Notes under the pieces: generated by a model
The model's database searches: none
Told to the model about the DNA's origin: nothing
What the model saw: the letters and a program-made list of their open reading frames with translations, nothing else
Assembly: GCF_905475395.1 (NCBI RefSeq)
Contig: NC_058342.1
Location: 21,486,640 to 21,550,639, forward strand
Length of the DNA: 64,000 nucleotides
Reading direction: 5' to 3'
Source of the DNA: Chrysoperla carnea
Lineage: Eukaryota; Arthropoda; Insecta; Neuroptera; Chrysopidae
Translations under genes and position numbers: made by a program
Shown: one piece after another, positions 1 to 9,192 of the stretch
Layout of the letters: each line of letters begins with the position of its first letter
Numbering within the stretch: the stretch's first letter is position 1

Positions 1-300
1 TTCTTTAGTTCTTGAATGAGCTTGGTTGGAACCTTTTATCTAATTTAGTTTGAAAGTTAAAGCCTTTTTCAACACTTCTATTTGCTGCAAAATTTCTAAT
101 AAATATCGTTTATCTCGAAAACCTTCACGATTAAGGGGAGTCATTTTATTATAAAAGATACTCAGAATTATTGACTTAAGCGAGTTATGTAAAAATAAAC
201 AGAGCATTCCATTTGAAATAACGATTTTAGGATCAACTTCCTTTATAACTGGAAGTGTCAGAAATCGGAAAACATTTTAGGTGGATTTATCCCAAGCAGT

Positions 301-870
301 TATGGTGGACAACCAATTTTCAGATTTCTGTTATGTTCTGGTTCAACCAACAAAGGCTTGTCCAACAAAGAATTGGAAAATATTTTGGAAAATTGGCAAG
401 ATTGCAGCGAAGATGAGTTTGAATACGACGGAGACTCTGACTTCGAAATGGAAATGATCGACGATGAATTAGTAGTCAATAAGTCTTGCGATAATGATTC
501 AACCAACAAAGAATTGGAAAGTATTTTGGAAAATTGGCAAGATTGCAGCGAAGATGAGTTTGAATACGACGGAGACTCTGACTTCGAAATGGAAATGATC
601 GACGATGAATTAGTAGTCAATAAGTCTTGCGATAATGATGAATTGATCGATGCTGAGGAAGGTCCGGGGTGTTCTGGAGAAGCGCCAAATACACTTGGTG
701 ATCAAAACGTTGAAAAGAAAATTATAATGAAAAATCTAAAAATGAAGTACCAAAAGGCATTTTGGAAAAAAAATAATTTGTCCCCCAATGCGGAAGATAT
801 AGAGTTTAGAGGAAGTGAAAAATTATACGAAGAAATTCTAAATTTGTCGATACCATATTCTTTTTTTTAA
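301..870 (+). pseudogene. piggyBac-like transposase N-terminal fragment
   Basis: The frame is open from at least 241 to a TAA at 868-870, with no ATG before the acidic part. It holds an acidic region (DCSEDEFEYDGDSDFEME, twice) and then a segment with WKKNNLSPNAEDIEFRGS and ILNLSIPYSFF. That order, acidic leader then a tryptophan-lysine segment leading to a P-x-x-F-F motif, matches the N-terminus of piggyBac-derived transposases (family knowledge). The catalytic RNase H-like domain that should follow is absent, because the frame stops directly after the FF motif. No terminal repeats were found. I infer a truncated relic. A host protein that captured a piggyBac N-terminus is a less likely alternative. 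Confidence 0.6.
358..639 (+). repeat. 141-bp in-frame tandem duplication
   Basis: Two nearly identical 141-bp units (358-498 and 499-639) lie head to tail. Each adds 47 codons, so the frame is kept. A short third start of the unit (tcaaccaacaaag) is visible at 343-355. The near identity of the two units means the duplication is younger than the decay of the rest of the element. Confidence 0.9.
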
Positions 871-1064
871 TTTTTTTGTGATTTTTAGCCTTCAATAGCT
901 TCTCAGAATTAATTTCGTCACGAAATTCTTTCTTCTTAAATCTGGGATCCAGAATTGTTTATTCTGCATAAAGGAAATTTTTTTCGAAACCATTTAAACG
1001 TTTATTCATTTCGAAGTGTAATAACTTTAGTAAATTATCAACCATTCCCAAAGTGTATTTGTTT

Positions 1065-2310
1065 TCAATTCTCATCTTAGCATCCAATAACACTAGATAA
1101 ACTGACATTTGTTTCTGAGCGTATTTCAACAGTAACATTGTAAAAAACTTTTACTGTAAGTAGTGCTTCCTCAATCACAATCCAGTCGTCCGTAGATAAA
1201 GATAAGTTATTATTCGTCAGGGTAAGGGTTGCAATAATTGAATTTTTCACTTGATACACTTGGTCCAGCATTTCAAATGTCGAGTTCCATCGAGTAGGTA
1301 CATCTTGTTTCAATTTCAGTAAAAGCAGTTCCATCTGCTTTTGTATTTCATGAAGTTTTTCTGAAGCTTTAATAATTCTCTTGAAATATTCAACAATGCT
1401 TTGGGCTTTTTTTGAATTAAACTGGAAATTTGTGTTATTGATGATTGTATAATCAGATTCAATAAATGAGCAAAACAACCGATCGAGCGACAGCCTCTTA
1501 ATTTCACTGCTGCAATAATATTAGCTGCGTGATCACTAACAATAGCCCTCACTTTATTCTCGATATTCCATTCTTTGATTATACTTTTTTTTTAAATTAC
1601 ACAAATTTTCTGCTGTATGGCTATTATCATAATTTTTATCACAGCCCAATAAACATGAATTCATATTCATCGTTTCAGTATCAATGTAGTGTGCTGTGAC
1701 AGCAAGAAAGGTTTGATTGTTTTTTGAAGTCCAGTTATTTGTTGTTAAACATATAGATTGCGCTTTTTCCATTTTTATTCTCGCATCTTGATTTAATTTT
1801 AAATAAAGCTGTGGCAACATATTTTCTGAAAGCGTCTTACGCGTAGGTAATTTATATGATGGACACAACAGATGGACCAATTTTTTAAACTCAACTTCTT
1901 CTACTAAGCTAAATGAATGATATTCTTTAGCAATCATGGTTATCAATTGGTTATCTATTTGCTGTTTTTTACTTAGAGGCATAGGCTTACTACTTTCTGT
2001 AAAATTATCAATTTTCAGTTGGGTACTGGAGGTTGTCGATCTTGACTGTGACACTGGTTATTGTAAACTTAAATCAGTAATTGTTGAGGAATCATTTGAA
2101 GTCGAAGATGTAGGTGTAGTTTGTTTGTCATTAGGATCATTTATGATAATAGTTGGATGCTTTCGCGTCAGGTGTCGATTTAATTTTCCTAAGCTTCCTG
2201 CAGACAATGAAATTGTTTGTGTACAGTAGTTACACTTCGCAACCTTGGGCTGAGGTTCGTCAAAGTGGTTCCATAAAGCACTATTTTTTTCCGTACTGCT
2301 TTAATAAAAT
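1065..2310 (-). pseudogene. BED-finger hAT transposase (ZBED-like), broken
   Basis: Read on the minus strand from 2310 down. A BED zinc finger comes first (about 2290-2150): W-N-H-F, then C-x2-C, then N-R-H-x4-H in LNRHLTRKHPT. Next come a serine/threonine linker (stop near 2056), a hAT segment with CLTTNNWTSKNNQTFLAVTAHYID, a frameshift near 1554, then VSDHAANIIAAVK and CFAHLLNLIIQSSI. After another frame change near 1320 comes VPTRWNSTFEMLDQVYQVK. These are the ordered hallmarks of ZBED-type hAT transposases. The C-terminal dimerisation region is missing. At least two frameshifts and one stop make it a pseudogene. No terminal inverted repeats were recognised. Confidence 0.8.
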
Positions 2311-2883
2311 TATTATAAAAAAAAAGATTTGAAAATATTTTAAATTCTAGATGGTTTACTTTGATTTTTTCTTATTCGGTGAACTGTAGCCGGTAGTTGG
2401 GCAGTATTGTGTTAAAACGATGCAACAACTTATTTTGATAGTTATTTTTTATTTATTAGTTAATAGTTCTTGTCCTTTTTTTCACAAGTAAACTAAATGC
2501 TGGTTCTGTTAAGATTGTTCTTCTAAAATGGTTTCTTAATGATTGCCATGTACGTTCTTTTAGAATTTGTTCTTACAGTTAACAGTAATATAATATCTAC
2601 TTATTATAGGAGTATCCACAAATAAACAAAATCTACCGTCTTTTGTCGTTTTTAAATGTCCGCTTAGACTTAATACCGGCTTTATATGTTTAACATGTGG
2701 CATGTTTACAATCAATATAAATTCGAATAAATACAAATATTATTTATTTGAACCCATAAAAATACTATTTGCCAAATCTATTTAACTTTACCGTCTTCAT
2801 TGTTTTTGGGAGTTTCTTTTCTTACGGTTTACGACTGTATTAATATAATGATAATCAAGTTCATAGATATCAATAATAAGTGT
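2311..2883. other. intergenic AT-rich stretch
   Basis: No reading frame, splice pattern or repeat was recognised here. The right part (from 2882) leads into the 88-bp tandem array. Confidence 0.5.
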
Positions 2884-2908
2884 GTACAAGTTCACTTTCA
2901 GGGAGTAA

Positions 2909-3172
2909 GTCACATTTCTATTCGTTTTTTAACTACTTTTAGCTGGACAATATTTGAGTAGCTTCATCATGTCCTGGCGTTTGTAAGCTCGAATTTGTCA
3001 CATTTCTATTCGTTCTTTAACTACTTTTAGCTGGAAAATACTTGAGTAGCTTCATCATGTCCTGGCGTTTGTAAGCTCGAATTTGTCACATTTCTATTCG
3101 TTCTTTAACTACTTTTCGCTGGACAATATTTGAGTAGCTTCATCATGTCCTGGCGTTTTTTAGCTCGAATTT
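2909..3172. repeat. 88-bp tandem repeat, three units
   Basis: Three units begin at 2909, 2997 and 3085, a period of 88 bp. Each contains gtcacatttctattcg, then a central gagtagcttcatcatgtcctggcg. They differ by a few substitutions. The leader before unit 1 (ttcactttcagggagtaag) reappears before a shortened copy at 5340-5420. Confidence 0.9.
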
Positions 3173-3592
3173 GTGTAAAAATTATCTTACCGTCCTCATT
3201 GTTTTTGCGCCCATCACCATTATAGGCGTAAATGGTATGTGCAAGGAATTTTTGTCAATCCCTGAGTGAAAATTTTTTTTTATAATTCTTTATACACGTA
3301 ATTTGCTGTAGGGTCATTTTCGGTTGTTGTGAAAAACGATCCAAGGCAATGTACGTGAATATTACGTTTTTTGTTTGTTTTAGTTTCCTCATTTAATTTT
3401 GTTGTTTTTCTTATTTACCATTGTAATTTATGATGGGAATCGCGTGTGGAAATCGATGGTTTTAAGTCTACAGTCGAATCTATACTTTTCTCAGATTTAT
3501 GTGATTTTATAGAAACATTCTCGCTCATTACCGCCTCTACAATTTAAATTATAGAGACGGTGCCTTACTAAAATCATTTTAATTTATATATA

Positions 3593-3676
3593 TGTATACC
3601 TCAGTGTCACAAAAATTGCACTGATTACATATAGTATTATATGTAATCCGTGCATTTTTTGTGATACTGAGATACA
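3593..3676. repeat. imperfect palindrome, about 39-bp arms
   Basis: The left arm (tacctcagtgtcacaaaaa, then tgcactgattacatata) is the near-exact reverse complement of the right arm (tatatgtaatccgtgca, then ttttttgtgatactgaga). A second small palindrome lies just upstream at 3528-3564. This is probably a short foldback element or MITE remnant. No gene was recognised between 3180 and 3930. Confidence 0.7.
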
Positions 3677-3931
3677 TGATCATGCAAAATTTTGTTATAT
3701 ATTCTAATTATAGTTATTGAAATAAATAAAACGATACTCCAAATAAAAAGTATATTAAGAAATTCTATTTAAAAAATACAATTAAAAAACATACAACAGT
3801 TTTCGTCGTTTCTCTACCAATAAATGTGCAAAATAATTTGCAAAGCTAATGAATGTATTATGTTGAATGAACTGATCTTTGTATTGTGTGATAAAAACTG
3901 CAATTATGTAATATTAATCCGAAATATAATT

Positions 3932-5252
3932 GAATCGGTCATTTCAAAAACCTCATAAGTCACAAAATTATAATTTTTCAGAAATCAATAAAAACTGTTT
4001 CATACACAAACAAATGAGTTTTGAAGGACTTTTTTATGGTTAATTTAGTATTCGAGTGGTAAAAAATTAAAATAGCGTATAATCTTTTCGCTTTATTAAT
4101 AGAAATAATGAAAAAAACCTGATAAACAGTACTTGACTTATGTTGTTTTAGCGAGAAATAGGTTTAGTGGTATATAATTTAACCAAAAAAATTGTAGTAA
4201 TCATATTTTTTATTGCTTATAATTAAGAATTACACTTAAAAATAATCTTATTAACATTTTACATGTATTAATTTGTCATGTTTTAATATCTTTATGGTAC
4301 ATAGTCATATTCTCCATCATTCTCATCTGGATTATCTTCAACATTTGCAGTTGGCCAGCTAAAAATGTTGTTATAAAATGGCATATGCTCTTCCGGAATG
4401 CTATCTTGAACTTGTTTTAAATCGTATATTTTTTTTTTTATTGATGGGCACTTTCAAATTATGGGCTTTCGTTGATGGAAGTGAAACGAAGTTGTTATTT
4501 TCTTTAATAATGAGAATGAATGTTCAATCAATCCATCAATATATTCCTCGGCTATTATAGTTCCTTTTCGATCTGAATCATATGAAAAACTCATGTATGT
4601 CGAAGGTGCAAATGACTTTTTCTGGTCCTTTGGGACTTTTTTTCCATAAGATTCAGTTGACAAACATGTTTTTTTGTACAAATTTGGCCACCATTTTTTA
4701 TATTCTAAAACATCTTCAGTTTTAAGCTCTATGACTGTAAATGTTGAGCTGGAGTTCGAAACTAAATCAATGTATTCTCTTGGGACGTAGATACGATCAT
4801 GCTTTCGAACATTTTTTTTTATGACTCCAAAATCACGGTCATTTGGTAAGAAGGAATGACCACGTATGGGAAAATACTGATAAACTTTTTCAAATCTTTT
4901 AGGGTCAGTCAAAGCCAACATAAGTCTCAACAATGTATTATTTTTATTTTGACCAGGGCAGCCGTCGGGAAAAAGATATAAATACTTAATATTTGGCCCA
5001 ATATTATTTTTTATATAATGCATCAACATTGAACAAACCTCTCTAGTGGTGCGTGCAAAAACCTCTTAAGTCACTGACTAATGTTGTTTATGCAATGAAC
5101 GTCTTTCACGCGGTATTATTAAAAGAGGAAGGAATGTTTTGACTTAATTTGTTTTCACCCAGAATACACATCTGCCTTTGAAAAATCATTTTCTGTAAAA
5201 AAAGCATGTTGGAAAAAATGTTGACTTAAGTGGTTTTTGAAATGACCGATTC
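3932..5252 (-). mobile_element. deleted DNA transposon with 31-bp TIRs and 4-bp TSD (Sola-like)
   Basis: The left end gaatcggtcatttcaaaaac at 3932 is repeated as reverse complement ending at 5252. The match runs 31 bp with two mismatches. The flanks are aatt at 3928-3931 and aatt at 5253-5256, a 4-bp target duplication. Several cttaagtca/taagtca motifs lie inside both ends, as expected of transposase-binding subterminal repeats. The body carries the minus-strand fragment at 4454-5029. The 4-bp duplication plus this protein family suggest the Sola superfamily; that assignment is inference. Confidence 0.75.
4454..5029 (-). pseudogene. C-terminal fragment of D-x-C-x-x-Q-N-K-N transposase-like protein
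   Basis: The 191-residue open frame begins inside the domain. It shows YLFPDGCPGQNKNNTLLRL, then FPIRGHSFLPNDRDFG, then a basic, aromatic C-terminal part ending near KPII. The spacing D-G-C-x-x-Q-N-x-N, about 35 residues, then G-H-(S/T)-x-x-x-x-D is shared with the proteins at 7031-8854 and 21958-22251. In an RNase H-like reading, the aspartates of FPDGC and of PNDRDF would be the second and third metal ligands. The N-terminal half, including the first expected acid, is missing, so the copy cannot encode a complete enzyme. Confidence 0.7.
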
Positions 5253-5334
5253 AATTTGATTTTAAAGTTTTTCTTTGAGCAACATTATGTTCAGATTAAA
5301 TTTTGTGTAAAGTGTTTAATCTATAATAAGTATG

Positions 5335-5425
5335 TCCAAGTTCACTTTCAGGAAGTAAGTATTTGTCACATTTCTTCATGTCCTGGCGTTGTTTTGCTTG
5401 AATTTGTCTAAAAATTATCTTACAT
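5335..5425. repeat. deleted copy of the 88-bp repeat with its leader
   Basis: The leader ttcactttcaggaagtaag, the cacatttc block, the catcatgtcctggcg-like block and the trailing aaaattatcttac all match the flanks of the array at 2884-3190, in the same orientation. The middle of the unit is deleted. The two copies bracket the Sola-like element at 3932-5252 and may be its older host repeat. Confidence 0.7.
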
Positions 5426-5819
5426 GTAATAATGAAAAAATATAGTTATAGATTGTAGTTTTTATCTATGGTTGTGATATTTGTTTTATTTAATTAAATA
5501 ATAATAGAAAGTAAATAATCATATACACATATGTATCTTTTTTTACGGTTGTTTAATGTTTTATTACATAAATTAAGAGTGGAAATCATATTATATAAAT
5601 CTATTGAAAATAAATTATTTTTATTTAAAAAGTAAGTTATTTATTAAAACAAACATATACATATTATTATTTAAATTTTACATTTAAACTAAAACATATA
5701 ACAGCATTATTCAAATTAATATGAGCATTTCTGTGGGCTGTATTATGCATTTTGTTAAAATATATCCCCTTAAGGACCCACAATAAAAATATTTAGCTAG
5801 ATTATAAAATTATTAATTA

Positions 5820-5861
5820 GCTAGACCGGTTTCGATTGCTTTGGCAATCCTCTTCAGTAGC
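5820..5861 (-). ncRNA. hammerhead-ribozyme-like motif, - strand
   Basis: This is the mirror image of 5910-5951 in the other arm of the palindrome. Either transcript would therefore carry one sense copy of the motif, opposed in the same hairpin by its perfect complement. Confidence 0.55.
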
Positions 5862-5909
5862 ATTAAAACCTCTTAAAATTAAGTTTTTTTAATTTTAAGA
5901 GGTTTTAAT

Positions 5910-5951
5910 GCTACTGAAGAGGATTGCCAAAGCAATCGAAACCGGTCTAGC
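5910..5951 (+). ncRNA. hammerhead-ribozyme-like motif, + strand
   Basis: The conserved core is present in order. Stem I is GCTA (5910-5913) with TAGC (5948-5951). CTGAAGA (5914-5920) fits CUGANGA. Stem II is G5921-C5937 plus ATTGC/GCAAT closed by a CAAA loop, with one bulged G (5922). GAAA is 5938-5941. Stem III is the self-complementary ACCGGT (5941-5946), and the expected cleavage is after C5947. Stem III has no loop, as in minimal retroelement hammerheads that act as dimers. Deviations: the bulged G and N7 = A. Activity is unknown. Confidence 0.6.
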
Positions 5952-6054
5952 TAATTAATAATTTTATAATCTAGCTAAATATTTTTATTGTGGGTCCTTA
6001 AGGGGATATATTTTAACAAAATGCATATAACAGCATGGCTATTCTTACACTAGG

Positions 6055-6533
6055 TTACTTAGATCCTAAAATCTTTGGAGGTGGTTCCAAGTCATTTAGT
6101 TGTACCCATCTATCGTTTACTGAATTAGTATAGGCAAGATAATGCCCCAAGCCGTTCGGTATTATGGAGGAACTGAACTCAATTATCTCAGATAATATAT
6201 ATATAATCTGGGCAAAAATCGGACAATTCGTTGCCATCCACGTCGGCGTCACTTATGCCCAACTCGTTGTTCCTGTAAAAATAAAGTTTAATTAATTAAT
6301 TAATGGAATTTATCATTTTTGTCAGTAAATTTTGTGTAAATAATACTCACTCCTGCAATGATGACACATCGCAATAGAGGACGCTTCTGGGACCGCTTCC
6401 GGGATCTCTTCGAGGGCATCTTCCAAACCCGCTTGGGGGCAGCTTCTGGGATCGCTTGGAGGGTAGCTCCAGGTACAGCTTCTGGGGTCACTCCTGCATC
6501 TGCTTCGAGTCCAGGTGTTGATGACTGAGCCAT
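6055..6533 (-). pseudogene. possible two-exon fragment with peptidase-like C-terminus
   Basis: On the minus strand, 6533-6343 is an open segment from an ATG, rich in alanine, proline and arginine. It ends at a plausible donor (gcagga/gtgagt). A plausible acceptor (tttttacag, near 6276) opens the second segment. There one frame reads NELGISDADVDGNELSDF until a stop, and another (6252-6055) reads GHYLAYTNSVNDRW with VQLNDLEPP after it. G-H-Y-x-A-Y followed by W-x-x-L-x-D resembles the histidine box of ubiquitin-specific peptidases. The two frames do not join without a shift. I am not sure this is a gene. Confidence 0.25.
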
Positions 6534-6600
6534 GCTTAAAAATTAGATGTAATTTCATAGAATATTTTGTAAACACATTGGCAGAAATAATTTCTGCCAA

Positions 6601-7030
6601 TGTCTAGCGGTTGGTTAGTCCAAATGGTTGGGTATTTCTACTGTAGTAACCATACACTTAGATAACAATGTAGTTTGTTCTCCTTTTCGGTTTTACAAAA
6701 TGAACATGGCGTAGCAATCACAGCTTGCTATTGATACTAACAGGAAGGAGACGCGTTTTCGATAGTACAAATTTAGACTGCCAGATGGGAAACTTGTACT
6801 TACCATTTTTTAAAGGCCAATCAAAATATTCAAATGTCCATCAGATAAATCTCGCCAGCTGGTGATAAAAATTCGTACTAATTAAAACAGTAAATGGGCC
6901 GCTTGTTCAGTAGTTCCAATATAGACTATCAGGTTACGTAACATTTACCAGCCTCTTATTCAGACTCTGTTTACAGGTTCCCTCTATCCTAACAACTGCA
7001 CATGAAAGTATTTTAACGGAATATTTTGTA
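6601..7030. other. 3' flank of the minus-strand transposase-like gene
   Basis: No coding feature or terminal repeat was recognised. It lies downstream of the minus-strand gene at 7031-8854, and so may contain its 3' UTR. Confidence 0.4.
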
Positions 7031-8854
7031 TCACACTAATACTGATTTCAAGATAGAAATATATTTAATATTATAAGAAGATATCTGCAGGCCATTTATT
7101 TGTTTAATGTTGTTAATTGGCGTGGGACGATGTGGTAACGGCTGTAGCTCGTTATCAAAATCAACTTTGTACCAAATTGTGCCATTTGGTCTGTATTGTA
7201 GCATACGTATATCTGTGACGACTGGGTCACCTGTTTTTTTACCAGGACGTATAGATTTATAAATCAATTCTTTCGAAAAGTCTGTGAAAAAGTTATAGTC
7301 CAAATAACGAGCTTCGTAAGGCATAGGATCACTCCTAGCAATTTTACTTATTGCCATGTATTGTTGTGGAAGGAAAATTTCTTTACCTTTTAATTTGCAC
7401 TCTATTGCACTGTGTACCGAGTCACATTCCATGTGAGTATGGCCTTTTTCCAGATACTTTTGAGTAATCACAATATTTTTTTCAATCGCTAAACGTAATA
7501 AAGCATTACTTAAGGTAGCATTGCGATTTTGAGCGCAACAGCCATCGGAATATAAAATCACAGGCAATAATTTCTGACTCAAAACCTTCTCTAAATGGTC
7601 TACTAAGCATGAAGCAAACACAGAGGCTTCAAGCGTGCTATTTGACTCATCGAACCAATAACACATTACTTCCTTAGTTGCTATATTGTATAGTGTAAAA
7701 TTATGGACGCATAATTTAGTTTTATAGTAAACTGCACTAGCTTGAAGATACGGGGCCAATTTTACCGATTCAACATCCTGTGTGAACACGTGACAAGCTC
7801 CGGACTGTGCAATTCCTTTGTCAGTATTTTTCTCTTTCCTAGCTCGATCATTCTTCAGAACATGTTCAGCGTGTTCTTCATCCGTAATGTTTCCAGTTTT
7901 ATGACTGCAACAAACATCGCATTGATCTTTCTTTGGGTGGAATAGGCTCAGATTGAGTTTCAAAAATATTTTGTCAAATAATTTACGGCCAGGGCATTCT
8001 CTACCCTCTAATTCACAATTCTCTTTATATGTCTTATAAAGCTGTGTCATGTTCGTGAAAACTGGTTCTAAATATTCTCGTGATGTTTTAGCACGACAGT
8101 AATGCGACGGCATCTTTGGAAGATCTGCTAAAAACTTTTCAATATATTTGTGGTCTTCAATTTTCTCTGGATTTCTGCGATTACTGGTTGAAGTAGATGA
8201 ATCGGGAGGCATAGCACAATCGGTTTTTGTCAACCAATATCTGATAAACCAATCTTTAATTCTAAGAGTGGCCAAGAACATTTTTTTGCAGACTTGGTGA
8301 CGTACGTTATCAATCGTCAAAACGTAAGTTCGACTATCAGTTCTTTTGGATGATTCTGGATTTTTAGTAATTTTCTTTGGTATTTTGTTAACGTGTGAAG
8401 TTATAAATGATCTTCGCTGCTCCCAGTTCATATTCTGCCAGAAATTTTCAAACAAATGTTTCCGCTGTTCTTCATTTATGTTGTCACATGACCTGAGTTT
8501 AGATTTCTTGCAAAACTCAGAAGTGCACGGTGGTTTCATGGATCTTGCAGGCTTAAATACGTCTTGTTTCACTTTAAATGTTTCATTAATCTTTGCTTTT
8601 CTGTCTCTTCTGTATCCCAAATAATTTTCACCTTTCATCCGTAATTCTTTATTAATATTGCGTTTATATTTCTTTGGGTCTTTTGACGCCTTGTTCTGTC
8701 GTTTTTTATGACTTAACAAATCACCGTGATAGGGAACATCACTGAGTATGACCACTTTTGAAGAACACGATGGAGTAGCACAGACATTGGATTGCTGCAT
8801 ATTGTTTTGGGTTGTATTATTTTTATCTGTACATTGAGTATTGTTTGTTGTATC
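7031..8854 (-). CDS. nearly intact DDE-like transposase of the D-x-C-x-x-Q-N family (Sola-like), last exon
   Basis: The frame is open for 607 codons without a stop or shift. The first in-frame ATG is at 8800-8798. The same frame continues upstream to a strong acceptor (tttatttcttttag, AG at 8856-8855), so an upstream exon is likely. Order: basic N-terminal part (RRDRKAKINETF), a CxxC pair near DQCDVCCSHKTG, then HVFTQDVESVKLAPY, ILYSDGCCAQNRN and KGHTHMECDSVHSAIE. The aspartates of TQDVE, YSDGC and ECDSVH are spaced like an RNase H-fold triad; this catalytic reading is inference. It is related to the fragments at 4454 and 21958 but far from identical. It could be an active transposase or a domesticated copy. 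The database family name may be a domain of unknown function. Confidence 0.7.
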   Translation of the reverse strand, partial: DTTNNTQCTDKNNTTQNNMQQSNVCATPSCSSKVVILSDVPYHGDLLSHKKRQNKASKDPKKYKRNINKELRMKGENYLGYRRDRKAKINETFKVKQDVFKPARSMKPPCTSEFCKKSKLRSCDNINEEQRKHLFENFWQNMNWEQRRSFITSHVNKIPKKITKNPESSKRTDSRTYVLTIDNVRHQVCKKMFLATLRIKDWFIRYWLTKTDCAMPPDSSTSTSNRRNPEKIEDHKYIEKFLADLPKMPSHYCRAKTSREYLEPVFTNMTQLYKTYKENCELEGRECPGRKLFDKIFLKLNLSLFHPKKDQCDVCCSHKTGNITDEEHAEHVLKNDRARKEKNTDKGIAQSGACHVFTQDVESVKLAPYLQASAVYYKTKLCVHNFTLYNIATKEVMCYWFDESNSTLEASVFASCLVDHLEKVLSQKLLPVILYSDGCCAQNRNATLSNALLRLAIEKNIVITQKYLEKGHTHMECDSVHSAIECKLKGKEIFLPQQYMAISKIARSDPMPYEARYLDYNFFTDFSKELIYKSIRPGKKTGDPVVTDIRMLQYRPNGTIWYKVDFDNELQPLPHRPTPINNIKQINGLQISSYNIKYISILKSVLV

Positions 8855-8856
8855 CT

Positions 8857-9192
8857 AAAAGAAATAAAATACATTTTGAAACACCGCCTAAGTTAAGAAT
8901 ATGTAGCTTTTAAATTCATTTTTGAGTAAATTACAAAACGGTATTTCTAAAATAAAACAATTATTTCAATTTTTGTTTAAATTGACAATTGTTTTTAAGA
9001 ATACAGTCTATTTATAATTTCATTATTAAAATATTTTTTTTACTCTACATTTTTAATGGATTTTCGTGAAGTATTGGCCAAATCAATACAATTTTTCCGA
9101 CTTTTTAACTCGAATCAAGTAAACTATGATTCAAGGAGAGGTTTCGAGTTCAAAAAATGGTTTTTTATATCATATTTATTTTTACTCTCCCA
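8857..9192. other. AT-rich spacer between opposing genes
   Basis: It contains the intron upstream of the minus-strand gene at 8854 and the region before the P-element relic at 9193. No exon or repeat was recognised. Confidence 0.4.

Larger units (their letters stand above)
5745..6026. repeat. perfect 282-bp palindrome (138-bp arms, 6-nt loop)
   Basis: Each base from 5745 to 5882 pairs with its mirror from 6026 to 5889, with no mismatch seen, around the loop 5883-5888 (gttttt). The symmetry axis is 5885.5. Such a perfect long palindrome is unstable over time, so it is recent or maintained. A transcript of either strand would fold into one long hairpin. Confidence 0.95.
5695..6036. mobile_element. 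palindromic insertion with 13-bp target duplication (Penelope-type candidate)
   Basis: The 13-bp word catataacagcat stands at 5695-5707 and again at 6024-6036. Between them is a 316-bp insert dominated by a perfect inverted repeat. Penelope-like elements are known to carry hammerhead motifs in their terminal repeats and to insert with inverted terminal repeats. Two Penelope-type reverse transcriptase relics are present in this window (23060 and 39885). Assignment of this insert to that class is inference. Confidence 0.55.

Noticed and set aside
300-620. Minus-strand serine-rich ORF
   Set aside because: It is the antisense of the duplicated piggyBac leader; its repeats merely mirror that duplication.
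2909-3172. CRISPR-like array
   Set aside because: The units are whole 88-bp tandem copies without unique spacers, in a eukaryotic context.
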